Source of the DNA: Aminicenans sp964648465
GTDB lineage: Bacteria; Acidobacteriota; Aminicenantia; Aminicenantales; Aminicenantaceae
DNA: 64,000 nucleotides
Reading direction: 5' to 3'
Assembly: GCA_964648465.1 (NCBI GenBank)
Contig: CAZYMU010000006.1
Span: 30,484-94,483, forward strand
Shown: positions 23,983 to 33,834 of the stretch, piece by piece
Layout: each line of letters begins with the position of its first letter
Position numbering within the stretch: position 1 is the first letter of the stretch
The notes under the pieces: generated by a model
What the model was told of the DNA's origin: nothing
The model's database searches: none
The model's input: the letters and a program-made list of their open reading frames with translations, nothing else
Program-made: the position numbers and the translations under genes

Positions 23983-25119
23983 TTAGCTAATAACATTAAT
24001 GTTATCCCAGATATGACTCAATTTTGCAGTACCTATTATCAATTTAACCACTCTCTGGGATACATTCTCAACTTCATACTCTCTAGGGATAGAATGCTTA
24101 CTCAGGGATTCTTTTTCTGCTGTCGCCATTTTAATTGCCTGAATGATTGTATCTGGATTCAACCCTGTCAAGATAATGTTTCCTGTATCTAAAGCCTCTG
24201 GTCTTTCCATGGCATTCCTAACAGTGATTGCAGGAAACGAAAGGATGGAAGATTCTTCGCTGATCGTACCGCTGTCTGAAATGGCACAAAAGGTATGTAT
24301 CTGGAGATAGTTATAATCAAAAAATCCGAATGGTTTTAAAAATTGGATATTGGCATGAAGTTTAGCCAAAGATAAAGACTCAAGACGATTCCTTGTTCTT
24401 GGATGAGTTGATACAATGACTGGCAGATCATACTCTTTGCAAAACAACTCCAAAGAACGCAAGAGTAGAAGAAGATTTTCCTTGTTGTCTACATTTTCTT
24501 CTCTGTGAATGCTGACAATAAAATAGCCATCTTTTTTTAATCCGAGTTTATCCAAGATTTTGGAAGATTGAATCTTATCCATGTGGGTTAAAAGGACTTC
24601 CTTCATTGGAGAACCGGTAAGGTAAATGCGGCGGTGTGGTAGTCCCTCAGATAGCAAATGGCGCCTGGCATGTTCGGTATATACGAGATTGAAGTCGCTA
24701 ATATGGTCGATAATCCGTCGATTGATCTCCTCAGGTACATTGAGATCAAAACAGCGGTTTCCCGCCTCCATGTGATAGACAGGAATTTTCATACGTCTGG
24801 CCATGATTCCTGCAATAGAACTATTGGTATCGCCTAATATTAAAACTGCGTCAGGCTTTTCTTTTTCCAGCACCTTCTCAATTGAGATAAGTATGTTTCC
24901 CATGACAGTACCTAATGATCCCGGACCGGCCCCTAGAAAATAATCGGGTTTACGGACATTTAGCTCTTTAAAAAATATCTCATTAAGCTCATAGTCATAA
25001 TTCTGGCCAGTGTGGACGATCTTGTGGTCAACATATTTGTCTAAAAGGGCCATCACGCATGAAAGGCGTATAATTTCAGGACGCGTCCCAAGAATAGTCA
25101 TAATTTTGAGTTTATTCAT
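23983..25119 (-). CDS. fnlC: UDP-N-acetyl sugar 2-epimerase (FnlC/WbjD/CapG)
   Basis: About 378 residues from ATG 25119 (an upstream in-frame codon at 25137 lies inside the preceding gene). It is a non-hydrolysing UDP-GlcNAc 2-epimerase fold. ILGTRPEIIRLS is at the N-terminus, then GDTNSS, YHMEAGNRCFD, VPEEINRRIIDHISDF and SDSGTISEESS. The MEAGNRCFDLNVPEE signature fits the WbjD/CapG subfamily. It catalyses the last epimerisation to UDP-L-FucNAc. It starts 5 bp after the end of fnlB. Confidence 0.92.
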   Translation of the reverse strand: MNKLKIMTILGTRPEIIRLSCVMALLDKYVDHKIVHTGQNYDYELNEIFFKELNVRKPDYFLGAGPGSLGTVMGNILISIEKVLEKEKPDAVLILGDTNSSIAGIMARRMKIPVYHMEAGNRCFDLNVPEEINRRIIDHISDFNLVYTEHARRHLLSEGLPHRRIYLTGSPMKEVLLTHMDKIQSSKILDKLGLKKDGYFIVSIHREENVDNKENLLLLLRSLELFCKEYDLPVIVSTHPRTRNRLESLSLAKLHANIQFLKPFGFFDYNYLQIHTFCAISDSGTISEESSILSFPAITVRNAMERPEALDTGNIILTGLNPDTIIQAIKMATAEKESLSKHSIPREYEVENVSQRVVKLIIGTAKLSHIWDNINVIS

Positions 25120-25124
25120 ATGTC

Positions 25125-26240
25125 TTATACCTTGCAATAATAAGTGTCTGGTTTCTCTGGATTAAAAATCTCATTTGCCCAGAACAAAACGATCATTTCC
25201 TTACCGCCTATATTTTCAATGGAATGGGTATATCCTGGTGGGATGTCTACAACTTCAAGTTTATCCTCAGAAACATAGAAAGATAAAACCTCATCTTCAA
25301 AAATATGCCTTAGTTTGATAATCGCTTTTCCCTTCAGCACACAGAATTTTTCTACCTTGGTATTGTGATAATGATTGCCTCTAATGATACCCTTACGAGA
25401 CGTTGACACAAATATCTGGCCGAAATGCCCAGACTTAATTAATTCTGCAAGATCTCCCCTTTGATCGGTTTTCAAATCTAATTTATAGGAAAAATTCTCT
25501 TTATCTAGATAAGATAAATAGGTTGCATGCAAGCACTTCATAAAATCATTAGATAAATCAGGGACAATTAATGTCTTACGAATATCTCTTAATTGATAGA
25601 TTTTTTTCGCCAATTCTCCTAAAGTTGTTTTGAATGTTCGCTTAATTCTATAATAGCATTTCTCATAATCTTCTTGTTCCCTTGAAACCAATTTGATAAA
25701 TTCATCAATAACGTCATCAATATAAACCAATTCTATCTTTTTACTTTCATCTGAAATGGAAATGTTAAGGCGATGAGAAATATTGTAACAAAATGTTGCA
25801 ACCACTGAATTATAATTAGGCCTGCACCATTTTCCAAATATATTTGGTAGCCGATATATATATATTTTTGCCCTATTGTGTTTACTATAATTATAGATAA
25901 TTTTTTCTGCTTTCTTTTTACTAATACCATATGGGTTGTTCTTAATTGCTTGAATAGAAGATGAAAAGACAATAGGAATTGGTTTTTTTAATTTTCCCAG
26001 CAAACTTACAATTGTTTTAGTTAAATTAACATTCCCAATTTCAAATTCCATGGTTTTTTTAGGTCTATTTACGCCAGCCAGATGAAAAATAAAATCAGCC
26101 TCTTTCACATAAGCTGATAATGTATTTATGTTATCTTCTATATCAAACTTTTTTATTTCGACTTCTCTCAGTCTTTGAAGTCCTTCAATTAAATTTTTTC
26201 CTATAAATCCACTTGAACCTGTTACAAGAATTGTTTTCAT
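25125..26240 (-). CDS. fnlB: UDP-sugar reductase with C-terminal cupin (FnlB/WbjC/CapF)
   Basis: About 371 residues from ATG 26240, which has AAAGGA upstream. The N-terminal NAD(P)-binding epimerase/reductase has ILVTGSSGFIGKNL, and a C-terminal cupin domain starts near 250. The cupin has GQIFVSTSRKGIIRGNHYHNTKVEKFCVL with the metal-binding histidines and ends in PGYTHSIENIG. This two-domain arrangement is characteristic of CapF/WbjC, which epimerises and reduces the keto intermediate to UDP-6-deoxy-L-talNAc. It is the middle gene of the fnl set. Confidence 0.92.
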   Translation of the reverse strand: MKTILVTGSSGFIGKNLIEGLQRLREVEIKKFDIEDNINTLSAYVKEADFIFHLAGVNRPKKTMEFEIGNVNLTKTIVSLLGKLKKPIPIVFSSSIQAIKNNPYGISKKKAEKIIYNYSKHNRAKIYIYRLPNIFGKWCRPNYNSVVATFCYNISHRLNISISDESKKIELVYIDDVIDEFIKLVSREQEDYEKCYYRIKRTFKTTLGELAKKIYQLRDIRKTLIVPDLSNDFMKCLHATYLSYLDKENFSYKLDLKTDQRGDLAELIKSGHFGQIFVSTSRKGIIRGNHYHNTKVEKFCVLKGKAIIKLRHIFEDEVLSFYVSEDKLEVVDIPPGYTHSIENIGGKEMIVLFWANEIFNPEKPDTYYCKV

Positions 26241-26258
26241 AATCAAAATCCTTTATTT

Positions 26259-27272
26259 CTAATATCTTTTAAGTTCTGTTTGTATATATTCTACTTTTAA
26301 TAAATTTTTTTTTATTTCTTCTATATTTAATCTATAAGTATTATTTGAGGTATAATCATCTTCTCTTGATATTTTTTCTTCTCCCTCTATAAAATATTTG
26401 TTATAATTTAAATCTCTAGAGTCAGGAAAAATTCTAAAATAATCTCCTAAATCTTCAGACCTAACCATTTCCTCTCTATTTAATAGAGTTTCATGCAATT
26501 TTTCACCATGCCGGGTCCCTATTATTTTTATTTCATTCTTTGCTTTAAAAAGTTCTTTTATTGCAATTGCCAAATCTCCAATTGTGCATCCAGGTGCTTT
26601 CTGGACGAATATATCTCCTGGGTTTGCGTTTTCAAAGGCATATAAAACTAATTTTATAGAATCTTCCAAAGACATAATAAATCTTGTCATATTAGGATCT
26701 GTTATGGTTAGAGGTTTTCCTTCTTCTATTTGTTTAATAAATAGGGGAATCACAGAACCTCTTGAAGCAATAACATTTCCATAACGTGTCCCGCATAAAA
26801 TAATTTTTCTTTTTTCAACCGTTCTTGATTTTGCAATCATAACTTTTTCCATTAAGGCTTTTGACATTCCCATTGCATTTATAGGGTAAACTGCTTTATC
26901 AGTACTTAAAACTACCACTTTTTTTACGCAAGCTGCAATAGCTGCATTTAAAACATTTTCAGTTCCTATAATATTTGTTTGTACCGCCTCTATCGGAAAA
27001 AACTCACAAGATGGAACTTGCTTTAAAGCTGCAGCATGAAACACATAATCTACCCCCTCCATGGCGGAACGGATACTTTCATAATTTCTTACATCGCCTA
27101 TAAAAAATTTCAGCTTTTCATTATGATAGGATATCCGCATATCATCTTGTTTTTTTTCATCACGGCTGAAAATACGAATTTCTTTAATATCGGAATTTAA
27201 AAAACGACGCAGAACAGCGTTACCGAATGAACCGGTGCCGCCGGTTATTAATAATTTCTTATTTTTAAACAT
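26259..27272 (-). CDS. fnlA: UDP-GlcNAc 4,6-dehydratase/5-epimerase (FnlA/WbjB/CapE)
   Basis: A 337-residue soluble short-chain dehydrogenase. It has LLITGGTGSFGNAVLRRFL (NAD loop), VFHAAALKQVPSCEFFP, STDKAVYPINAMGMSK (Met in place of the catalytic Tyr) and, near the C-terminus, DDYTSNNTYRL, which is typical of the FnlA/CapE/WbjB group. It makes the first intermediate from UDP-GlcNAc. fnlA, fnlB and fnlC follow one another with very short gaps, forming the full UDP-L-FucNAc pathway. Confidence 0.93.
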   Translation of the reverse strand: MFKNKKLLITGGTGSFGNAVLRRFLNSDIKEIRIFSRDEKKQDDMRISYHNEKLKFFIGDVRNYESIRSAMEGVDYVFHAAALKQVPSCEFFPIEAVQTNIIGTENVLNAAIAACVKKVVVLSTDKAVYPINAMGMSKALMEKVMIAKSRTVEKRKIILCGTRYGNVIASRGSVIPLFIKQIEEGKPLTITDPNMTRFIMSLEDSIKLVLYAFENANPGDIFVQKAPGCTIGDLAIAIKELFKAKNEIKIIGTRHGEKLHETLLNREEMVRSEDLGDYFRIFPDSRDLNYNKYFIEGEEKISREDDYTSNNTYRLNIEEIKKNLLKVEYIQTELKRY

Positions 27273-27287
27273 TCACCCACCTGCTCC

Positions 27288-28325
27288 TTATCTAGTAATG
27301 TGTCTTTTTCTGAATCCAAGTAATATTTTTCTAGGAATCTGAAATATAAAATCACAGACCTTATATCCCATTATTTTCAATGCCCAGTAATACATTTTAG
27401 ATATCAAGGATAATTTGATATTAAGAGAATTCATCTTATTCAAATAATTAACAAATTCACGCTTACCTGCTTTACATGCTTTAGACATCCCAGCATATGC
27501 CCTAAGGGAATACTCTCTAGCAAAACTATTTATTAAATCAGTTTCGTTTTCATTGTCAAATATTTCAATAATCTTAATAAGACCTTTATGATATTCCAAA
27601 TTTGAATATATAGATTTTCTGTCTCCCAGCAGCGAATTTTTCTCACTCGAATCACTTAACCCAAATGCATTTTCACCATCATTTATACATTGCACCAGTG
27701 GCACATCGATGTAACAGCCACTATCTCTATACAATACAGAAGCAAAGAGATACACTTGAAAATATATTAAATTTTTGAATTTATCTGCTGAATAACCAAT
27801 TATTCTATTCTTTTTGAAAATCAATCCCGAAAACAGAATTGAGCAATACAAATATTTTTTCACATTTTCAATCCCTTGGGGGATTAGCATTGTTTTTTTG
27901 AATTTACGGTCAAACTCGCCTGTGCTATTGATAATAAAAGGTGAAAAAGCTACTGCGCAGTCGATCTCCCGGAGCGTATCTATTATCTTGTCCAATGCTC
28001 TTTCACAGAAAGCATCATCGTCACTTATAAATAATATATACTCACCCCTAGCAAGTTCAATAAGTTTTCCGAGATTACGATCGTAGCCCAAGTTATAGAC
28101 GTTTGTATTGTATAATACGTAATAATCCTTCTCTGAGACAAACCGATTAACAATTTGCGCTATTTCATCTTTTTTCGGTGAGCAATCCTCGCTCACGATA
28201 ATTTCAATCAAATCCTTATTTACAGTATCAACACTTTTAAGGCATCTATACAATTCATTCACTCTATTATAAGACGTTATACAGATTGACAAAAAAGGCT
28301 TGCGGGACAGCTGTCTATTATTCAT
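27288..28325 (-). CDS. Glycosyltransferase family 2
   Basis: A 345-residue GT-A glycosyltransferase. SICITSYNRVNELYRCL is at the N-terminus, followed by EIIVSEDCSP and a DxD-type metal site in GEYILFISDDDAFCERA (about 105). It would use a nucleotide-sugar donor on the cytoplasmic side. The C-terminal half has no motif I can assign. It lies 15 bp upstream of fnlA on the same strand. Confidence 0.86.
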   Translation of the reverse strand: MNNRQLSRKPFLSICITSYNRVNELYRCLKSVDTVNKDLIEIIVSEDCSPKKDEIAQIVNRFVSEKDYYVLYNTNVYNLGYDRNLGKLIELARGEYILFISDDDAFCERALDKIIDTLREIDCAVAFSPFIINSTGEFDRKFKKTMLIPQGIENVKKYLYCSILFSGLIFKKNRIIGYSADKFKNLIYFQVYLFASVLYRDSGCYIDVPLVQCINDGENAFGLSDSSEKNSLLGDRKSIYSNLEYHKGLIKIIEIFDNENETDLINSFAREYSLRAYAGMSKACKAGKREFVNYLNKMNSLNIKLSLISKMYYWALKIMGYKVCDFIFQIPRKILLGFRKRHITR

Positions 28326-28414
28326 ATATATTTATACCTAAATAACATTTTCATACTTATAAACAATCAATCTTTGGGCAGGTACCCCAAATTACTACAG
28401 TAAATACTGCATAT

Positions 28415-29254
28415 TCAGATTTTCCATTTAAAAATCATTGAGGCACCTTTGATTAATCTGGCCCTAAACAAATAGACCAGATAGCCAGCCATAACTCGGC
28501 ATGTTTCTACAGTAAATGCAAAATTCCTGGTTCTAACTGATGAAATTATTATCCTTAAACTTGCTAATATATAATCTATTATTCTTCTCATTGGATACTG
28601 ACGCATTGAATAAGTTTTTCCGAAAATCTTATATTTAAAATCGCCTTGCTCTGACACATGATCAAAACCTGGCGTTAGAGAACACTCACCAATTTTCAAG
28701 TTATGGATATTTGAGTTAAGGCAAAATTCATAATCTACGCAATCAACAAAATACGTTTCATTATGCCAGTTTATTCTTTTTAAGTTTTCCAGAAAATAAA
28801 GACTGCCACTATTAATTGCCAATGGCACGTCTCTGAATATAAATTTATCATTAGGTGCACCTGAAGCTGCAACGACATCACCAATATTTTTTGCATTGAA
28901 TACTATAGCGCTATAACTATTTGTAAGATTGGCATTGTAAGCATAAAATTCCTCAATGAAATCCAAAGTGCTTTTATCAAATACAGTATCCTGATCAAAA
29001 AATAACAAAGCAGGATAGGAGTCATAGAATGCTTGAGCACAAACAGAAGAAATCCCAATCCCCAAACCTACGTTTTTTCCACAAGTAATATATTTACAAT
29101 TGTTGTGACTTCTACAGAAATCTTCAACAGTGCCGTTTTGAGGTGAATTATCGAAAATATATAGTGTAAAGCCTGCGGCTAATGACAAATCTATTCTTGA
29201 TATTAGACTTGGAGTTGGATTGTATATTACAATGCCTATAGCAATTTTTCGCAT
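28415..29254 (-). CDS. Glycosyltransferase family 2 (rhamnosyltransferase-like)
   Basis: A 279-residue GT-A enzyme with IAIGIVIYNPTPSLISRID, 'YIFDNSPQ', 'NVGLGIGISSVCAQA' and the metal-binding LLFFDQDTVFD (about 86-96). The FDQD form and NxGxGxG block match the RfbF/RhaT-like rhamnosyltransferase branch, and dTDP-rhamnose genes are present further on. The acceptor is unknown. Confidence 0.83.
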   Translation of the reverse strand: MRKIAIGIVIYNPTPSLISRIDLSLAAGFTLYIFDNSPQNGTVEDFCRSHNNCKYITCGKNVGLGIGISSVCAQAFYDSYPALLFFDQDTVFDKSTLDFIEEFYAYNANLTNSYSAIVFNAKNIGDVVAASGAPNDKFIFRDVPLAINSGSLYFLENLKRINWHNETYFVDCVDYEFCLNSNIHNLKIGECSLTPGFDHVSEQGDFKYKIFGKTYSMRQYPMRRIIDYILASLRIIISSVRTRNFAFTVETCRVMAGYLVYLFRARLIKGASMIFKWKI

Positions 29255-29338
29255 AATAATTGTCTATTTCGACGCGTTTCTGAGACAATGTCTCAAATCA
29301 AAAAATCATTACATTACAGGGTGTGACCACATTGTTTT

Positions 29339-30643
29339 TTAGAAATACCGTTTTTTCATTTTGATGTTATTGCGATATCCAACGCACGTGCCTAAAGCAC
29401 ATATCATAATGAAATAAATCTGGCTATAACCTATATGACCAATGTAATAATAATCTTTAAGGTTCAGAATAATTAGCACAAATAAGAATACTACAATAAA
29501 CGCAGATAAATATGGATTTAAGCTACGATACTTATAGGAATAAAAAAGCCCTATGAAGTAAAAACTATATCCTACCAACATTCCAAATACACCTGCGCCA
29601 AAAATAAACAATACATAACCAACATCGGAATGAATATATGGTAAATTATCACTTCGCCCAAAATTACCCGTGCCAAATAGAATCTCATAAGTAGTATCAG
29701 GAAAGATAAAGTGTTTTTGCAATACCTCTGTAGTGCTAGAATCTAATTCCTGCGATTCGTAATATTTTATTACTGTCTCAAAAGCATAATCAATATTTTT
29801 CTTGTATTCTGAAAGATCTACCGTAAGCATTATTGTTATGGCAATAACTATAAAAGCAAACATAAGCTTAATCGATTTTTTTGAAACATGGTGGCATTTT
29901 TTGAAATAATCTATTCGATAAAATAATAAAGCGCCCAGAAAAAGTATAATTACTACAAATCCAGTCCTGCCTATCAAGACAATTGAAATAAATATCATAA
30001 TCTGACCAAGTGAAAATAATATTATTTCACTCAATCGATGCTTCTCCTTATCCATATAAAAACCCCATACACCAATGACAAGTAATAAGGCATGTGTCGT
30101 TGATAGCATAGAGAAACCAGAAACAACAATTCCCTGATACCTTACATGTAATACTTCCCCATACAAATAACGCGTTGACTTTTCTGTTAAACCAATAAAG
30201 CTATATAAGAAATCTCTAAAATCAGGTGAAAGAAATGTAGCAATGACAATGCTTGAGTGGATTATACCTATTTTGTTTAAATCCACAAAAAGACGAGTTA
30301 CAAAATGATCGCCATAGATTTTGTTGTAAATATTTACATAAAAAGAACATGCGAATAATATAATAAACCCCTTCAGTATCTGATTTACTACGCTTACATC
30401 TCTAAATAAATATATTCCAGAAAAAATGCTAAAATAAGCTAATGCTATAAGCATAAATGCAAGTGTGGCTTTTTCGACAATACTTCCTTTCTGCTTTGTA
30501 AAAAAATTATATCCACCTATAAGACCTGGCACAAAAACAAAAAGATAAACAGTTTTGACAGTATAACCATAAATCAGTATATGTGGAGGGAATATTAAAA
30601 AAAATAAGCCAAAAATGTACAAATATTTCCTTATTTTCTTCAT
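29339..30643 (-). CDS. O-antigen polymerase-like membrane protein (Wzy candidate)
   Basis: A 434-residue protein with about ten to eleven hydrophobic helices and a larger polar loop around residues 265-335 (YAFETVIKYYESQELDSSTTE, FGTGNFGRSDNLPYIHSDVGYVLFIFGAG). Wzy proteins share little sequence, but the GxGNFGR...HSDxGY pattern in a big periplasmic loop is common among them. It is surrounded by glycosyltransferases, which supports this reading. It is A+T-rich and on the same strand as its neighbours. Confidence 0.75.
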   Translation of the reverse strand: MKKIRKYLYIFGLFFLIFPPHILIYGYTVKTVYLFVFVPGLIGGYNFFTKQKGSIVEKATLAFMLIALAYFSIFSGIYLFRDVSVVNQILKGFIILFACSFYVNIYNKIYGDHFVTRLFVDLNKIGIIHSSIVIATFLSPDFRDFLYSFIGLTEKSTRYLYGEVLHVRYQGIVVSGFSMLSTTHALLLVIGVWGFYMDKEKHRLSEIILFSLGQIMIFISIVLIGRTGFVVIILFLGALLFYRIDYFKKCHHVSKKSIKLMFAFIVIAITIMLTVDLSEYKKNIDYAFETVIKYYESQELDSSTTEVLQKHFIFPDTTYEILFGTGNFGRSDNLPYIHSDVGYVLFIFGAGVFGMLVGYSFYFIGLFYSYKYRSLNPYLSAFIVVFLFVLIILNLKDYYYIGHIGYSQIYFIMICALGTCVGYRNNIKMKKRYF

Positions 30644-30776
30644 TTCAATAAATTCAATACCGATTTTATTTTTTTAAAGTTAACAATAAACCAAAATTGT
30701 TAACCGCTTATGCAAAGTCCCATCCGGACATTACTGAAATTATATATGAATGGCCTTAATAAATTGATGTTAGAGA

Positions 30777-30900
30777 TTAATCGTAGATATATTTCTCAAA
30801 GTCTTCCTCGTCTTTGAAGATATCCTGTTTATTATTCCCAGGGTTCAAAACATGATAAACACACTCTTTCGGTGCTATTTTGCTTTCCTCGGTATGGCAT
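30777..30900 (-). pseudogene. N-terminal remnant of a REP-associated (Y1) transposase
   Basis: This is in the 325-bp gap between the Wzy-like and next glycosyltransferase genes (30644-30968). Read on the minus strand it gives MPYRGKQ, then after a one-base frame change IAPKECVYHVLNPGNNKQD, then IFKDEEDFEKYIYD and a stop. This is the start of the Y1_Tnp REP-associated family (YHVxxRGNNRQxIFxDxxD). Only about 40 codons remain, so the gene is dead. The rest of the gap shows nothing else recognisable. Confidence 0.72.
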
Positions 30901-30968
30901 TCTCATATCGACACCAGGCATCCTGTCAATAATTAGAACCGTCCCGATGTATTCCTGGATGAACCCCG

Positions 30969-32129
30969 CTATACACTTAAAATCGCCGGGTGACTTTTGA
31001 CTATGGCATCAATAATTATTTCTATTTGAATATCCCATGTTAAATTTTCTTCAGCAAACTTCCTTATTTCTCTTGGTTCGAATTTTTTTGAATTAATAAA
31101 GGTAATTAAATTATTTATATCAATTGGACTATCATCTGGAGGAACTTTCAAAATAAATGGTTTATCTTCAAAGGAATCATCAATTTCGGAATAAATAAAG
31201 GGAATACCCCGTGCACAATATTCGCTGTTTTTTAACGATTTTATATAGGTTATATCTGTTCTGTGTCTTCCTAAAGAACCAATTGCTAAATCAGAATTGT
31301 CAAATAATTCATCCAACTCTTTTCCATTTTTAATACCGTTAAAATTCACGCAATTACCAAGATTGTATTTTTTTACAAGCATTTTGTATTTTTGGGACTC
31401 TTTATCATCAGAGTCGCCAACTAGCTGTAAATAAACAAACAGTTGTGGATTATTTGCATAATAATTTCTTAATCCTTCAATTAAGCGGTCATATCCATGC
31501 CAAAAGCTTATCATCGCCATAGCAATTAAATAAATGCCATTTTTGTTATTCGAAAATTTCTTCAAGTTTATGGTATCCAAATCAATCCCATTGTTAATTT
31601 CTATAGTTTTAACATGAAAGATTTTTTTTTCATTTGAATACGTTACAATTAGATCAACATATTTATGAAAATACTGCCTGTAGAATTCTTCAATGCGTTT
31701 AATAATCTTATGTTGAAATTTAGGGTTTTTCTGCTCAGCGTCGTAAGGGTATGTTGGTATTTCCATAACAATATAAACATCCATTCTTTTTGCTTTTTTC
31801 AGAAATTGCATAAAAAATGGATTGGCGAAATAGTTATATCTGATATAGATAAGCTTAATTTTTTGTTCTCTAATATATTCAATAAGCTTCTTAAACTTAT
31901 ATTTCCATTTCCATCGTTTATCTATTCCAAATTTTGTTTCATATCTTTCTAGCATTTCACCATTTATTAATCTTCCATCGTATTTATTATTACGATCTGT
32001 GCTTAAATATGAAAAAGCAGTTTTAATTCCTAAATTTTTAAAAGCTTTTACTTGAGCTTTTATTTTTTTACTAATCCCACTGGAATCATTAACTCCTTGG
32101 AAAATAATATAAAGTAAATTAATTTTCAT
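30969..32129 (-). CDS. Glycosyltransferase family 4-like
   Basis: About 386 residues from ATG 32129; the longer frame to 32219 overlaps the wzx pseudogene and is not credible. It is a GT-B enzyme with INLLYIIFQGVNDSSGISKKI (N-terminal glycine-rich loop), 'YLIAMAMISFWHGYDRLIEGL' at the start of the second domain and a conserved tail. The typical EX7E motif is degenerate (LKNSEYCARGIPFIYSE). It is probably a sugar transferase for the same glycan. It begins at the very end of the decayed flippase gene. Confidence 0.8.
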   Translation of the reverse strand: MKINLLYIIFQGVNDSSGISKKIKAQVKAFKNLGIKTAFSYLSTDRNNKYDGRLINGEMLERYETKFGIDKRWKWKYKFKKLIEYIREQKIKLIYIRYNYFANPFFMQFLKKAKRMDVYIVMEIPTYPYDAEQKNPKFQHKIIKRIEEFYRQYFHKYVDLIVTYSNEKKIFHVKTIEINNGIDLDTINLKKFSNNKNGIYLIAMAMISFWHGYDRLIEGLRNYYANNPQLFVYLQLVGDSDDKESQKYKMLVKKYNLGNCVNFNGIKNGKELDELFDNSDLAIGSLGRHRTDITYIKSLKNSEYCARGIPFIYSEIDDSFEDKPFILKVPPDDSPIDINNLITFINSKKFEPREIRKFAEENLTWDIQIEIIIDAIVKSHPAILSV

Positions 32130-32130
32130 T

Positions 32131-32937
32131 TTATTTTTCCGTACCGGCCCTGAGCAAGCAAATCTTAACCAATGCCTTGCCCATCTTACCCGGTAGCACG
32201 TTTTCAAGCTCATCCACAAACAACGGATTAAAACGTATTGTCATCATGGAATAATATACAACTCCAAACAAAATTAAAATCGGGGCAGAAATAAAGATAG
32301 GCCATTCTTGTAGAATCAGGAAAAGTAGATAGGTGAACACACCTATACTTCCAGCCAGGATAAAAGGTGTGCGTATTGCTTTTAGGTATTCTACAAAAAT
32401 ATCCCCAAGTAACCGCTTTATAAATAATATATAATGTAAAAAAAAGTACAAAAAATACAACACGCATAAGCATACAACAACTACAGAGTTGCTTAATCTC
32501 AATGCAAAATATGTTGTAGCTGGCACGAAAAGCAGTATGATAATGTTCCCCCAAAAATCCCAGTTAGCTTTTCCCTTAGCAAGCACTAAGCTGCCACTTG
32601 CATTAAAAATGGAACGAAGAAAAACATATACAGATAGTGCTTGAATAATTGGAACCGCAGGATTGGCGCAATTGCTGTAATCCCAGCTAACACAGGTGCA
32701 TTTATAGATGTGATGAGATTGATATATTTCAAGTAATTTTTCTTGAGTCGCGGTGTGTCATCCTGCATTTTCGAAAATAGGGGAAAGGCAACCTGAATCA
32801 GTATCGGATTCACTTGCTGAATCGGCAAATAAATGAGCCGGAAAGCAACATTATAAAACCCCAGGATAACCGGACCAAGCATTGCTCCTATCAGGAGTTG
32901 ATCTACGCAGGAATTTAATATTGGCCCGTTTCTGAAT
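32131..32937 (-). pseudogene. Decayed polysaccharide flippase (Wzx, MOP superfamily)
   Basis: Minus-strand frames read PILNSCVDQLLIGAMLGP, continuing to GFYNVAFRLIYLPIQQ and 'FPLFSKMQDDTPRLKKNYLKY'. After a frame change with about 15 residues missing come VPIIQALSVYVFLRSIFNASG and LAKGKANWDFWGNIIILL, continuing to an end at 32131. The order and spacing match the second half of the intact 501-residue flippase at 35383-36888. The first ~230 residues are gone. The gene has lost both start and frame and is inactive. Confidence 0.85.
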
Positions 32938-33154
32938 TGTCAACACCAAAACAGGTAAAGGTGTTAGCAAGTTTACATGCTGCTTTTTTCCACTCAAGCT
33001 GGCTTACAGATTGACGATTTACTTTCAGCCGGTGCAAACGAGCCAGGAGCTTCCTTTTATATCTTTCTTTTAAGATCTCTTCAGCCTGGCCTGTGTGTTT
33101 CTGCTCCGGGATTGCATAACCAATGCCATCATGATAGCGTTTCGTATTAGACAT
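32915..33154 (-). CDS. Small open frame of unknown origin, probably a remnant
   Basis: An open frame beginning MSNTKRYHDGIGYAIPEQK, lysine- and arginine-rich, directly after GGGGTCAGATCAACGTAAT, a text typical of small REP-type elements. I recognise no family. It lies between two pseudogenes and overlaps the 3' side of the wzx remnant, so it may be part of a decayed mobile element and not a gene. Confidence 0.25.
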   Translation of the reverse strand: MSNTKRYHDGIGYAIPEQKHTGQAEEILKERYKRKLLARLHRLKVNRQSVSQLEWKKAACKLANTFTCFGVDNSETGQY

Positions 33155-33834
33155 ATTACGTTGATCTGACCCCATGCCCCGAGACAAAACTTATGTCAGG
33201 CAGTGCTTTTCTTCCTAAAAATGAAAAACCGGTGATAAGGGTATTCTTTTACCCTGTACGTCTTTATCAGTGCTACGTTTCTTTCTGAAAAATCAGCGAT
33301 TACTTTCTCCAGCGGAGACCCCTGTTTGTTCATCTTCCAGTAATGCTCCCCGTCGAACCGATGAACCTACTTTTTCACCCTGGGCCTTGGGATTTGAATG
33401 ATTTTCTGCCCCAGCCTGGGGATATGTATGAAATAGGTCCACAAGGTTTTGGCATCCGGCAGACTAATTACGATATGCTTTTTTGTCATCCGGGATATGC
33501 TCCAAAACATGATTGCAGACAATTTCATTAAAAGACTCATCGTCAAAGGTCATTGCAGTTAAATCCATTGCCATCATCGCCTTTTTGCCGTCCAGATCGA
33601 TTGAAAGGTAATCATATTCCTGCCTGAACTTTTCAGCAAGGCAGTGCTCCGGGGCTACATGCAATAATCTGCCCCCCCGCTGAATTAGGTCCTTATCCTG
33701 CAAATCACAAAAAGCAACCCAGCGCAAGCGAGCCGCAGCCCGGACAGCAGGCATTTGGACGCGGATTTAACCCGAATTCAAGAAACTTTCGGAAACCTCT
33801 TTCGCATACAGGGCAGTAAAAACGGCTGTCTAAT

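Noticed and set aside
32129..32219. N-terminal extension of the glycosyltransferase at 30969
   Set aside because: It reads through the decayed flippase gene in another frame; ATG 32129 matches the start of the fold.
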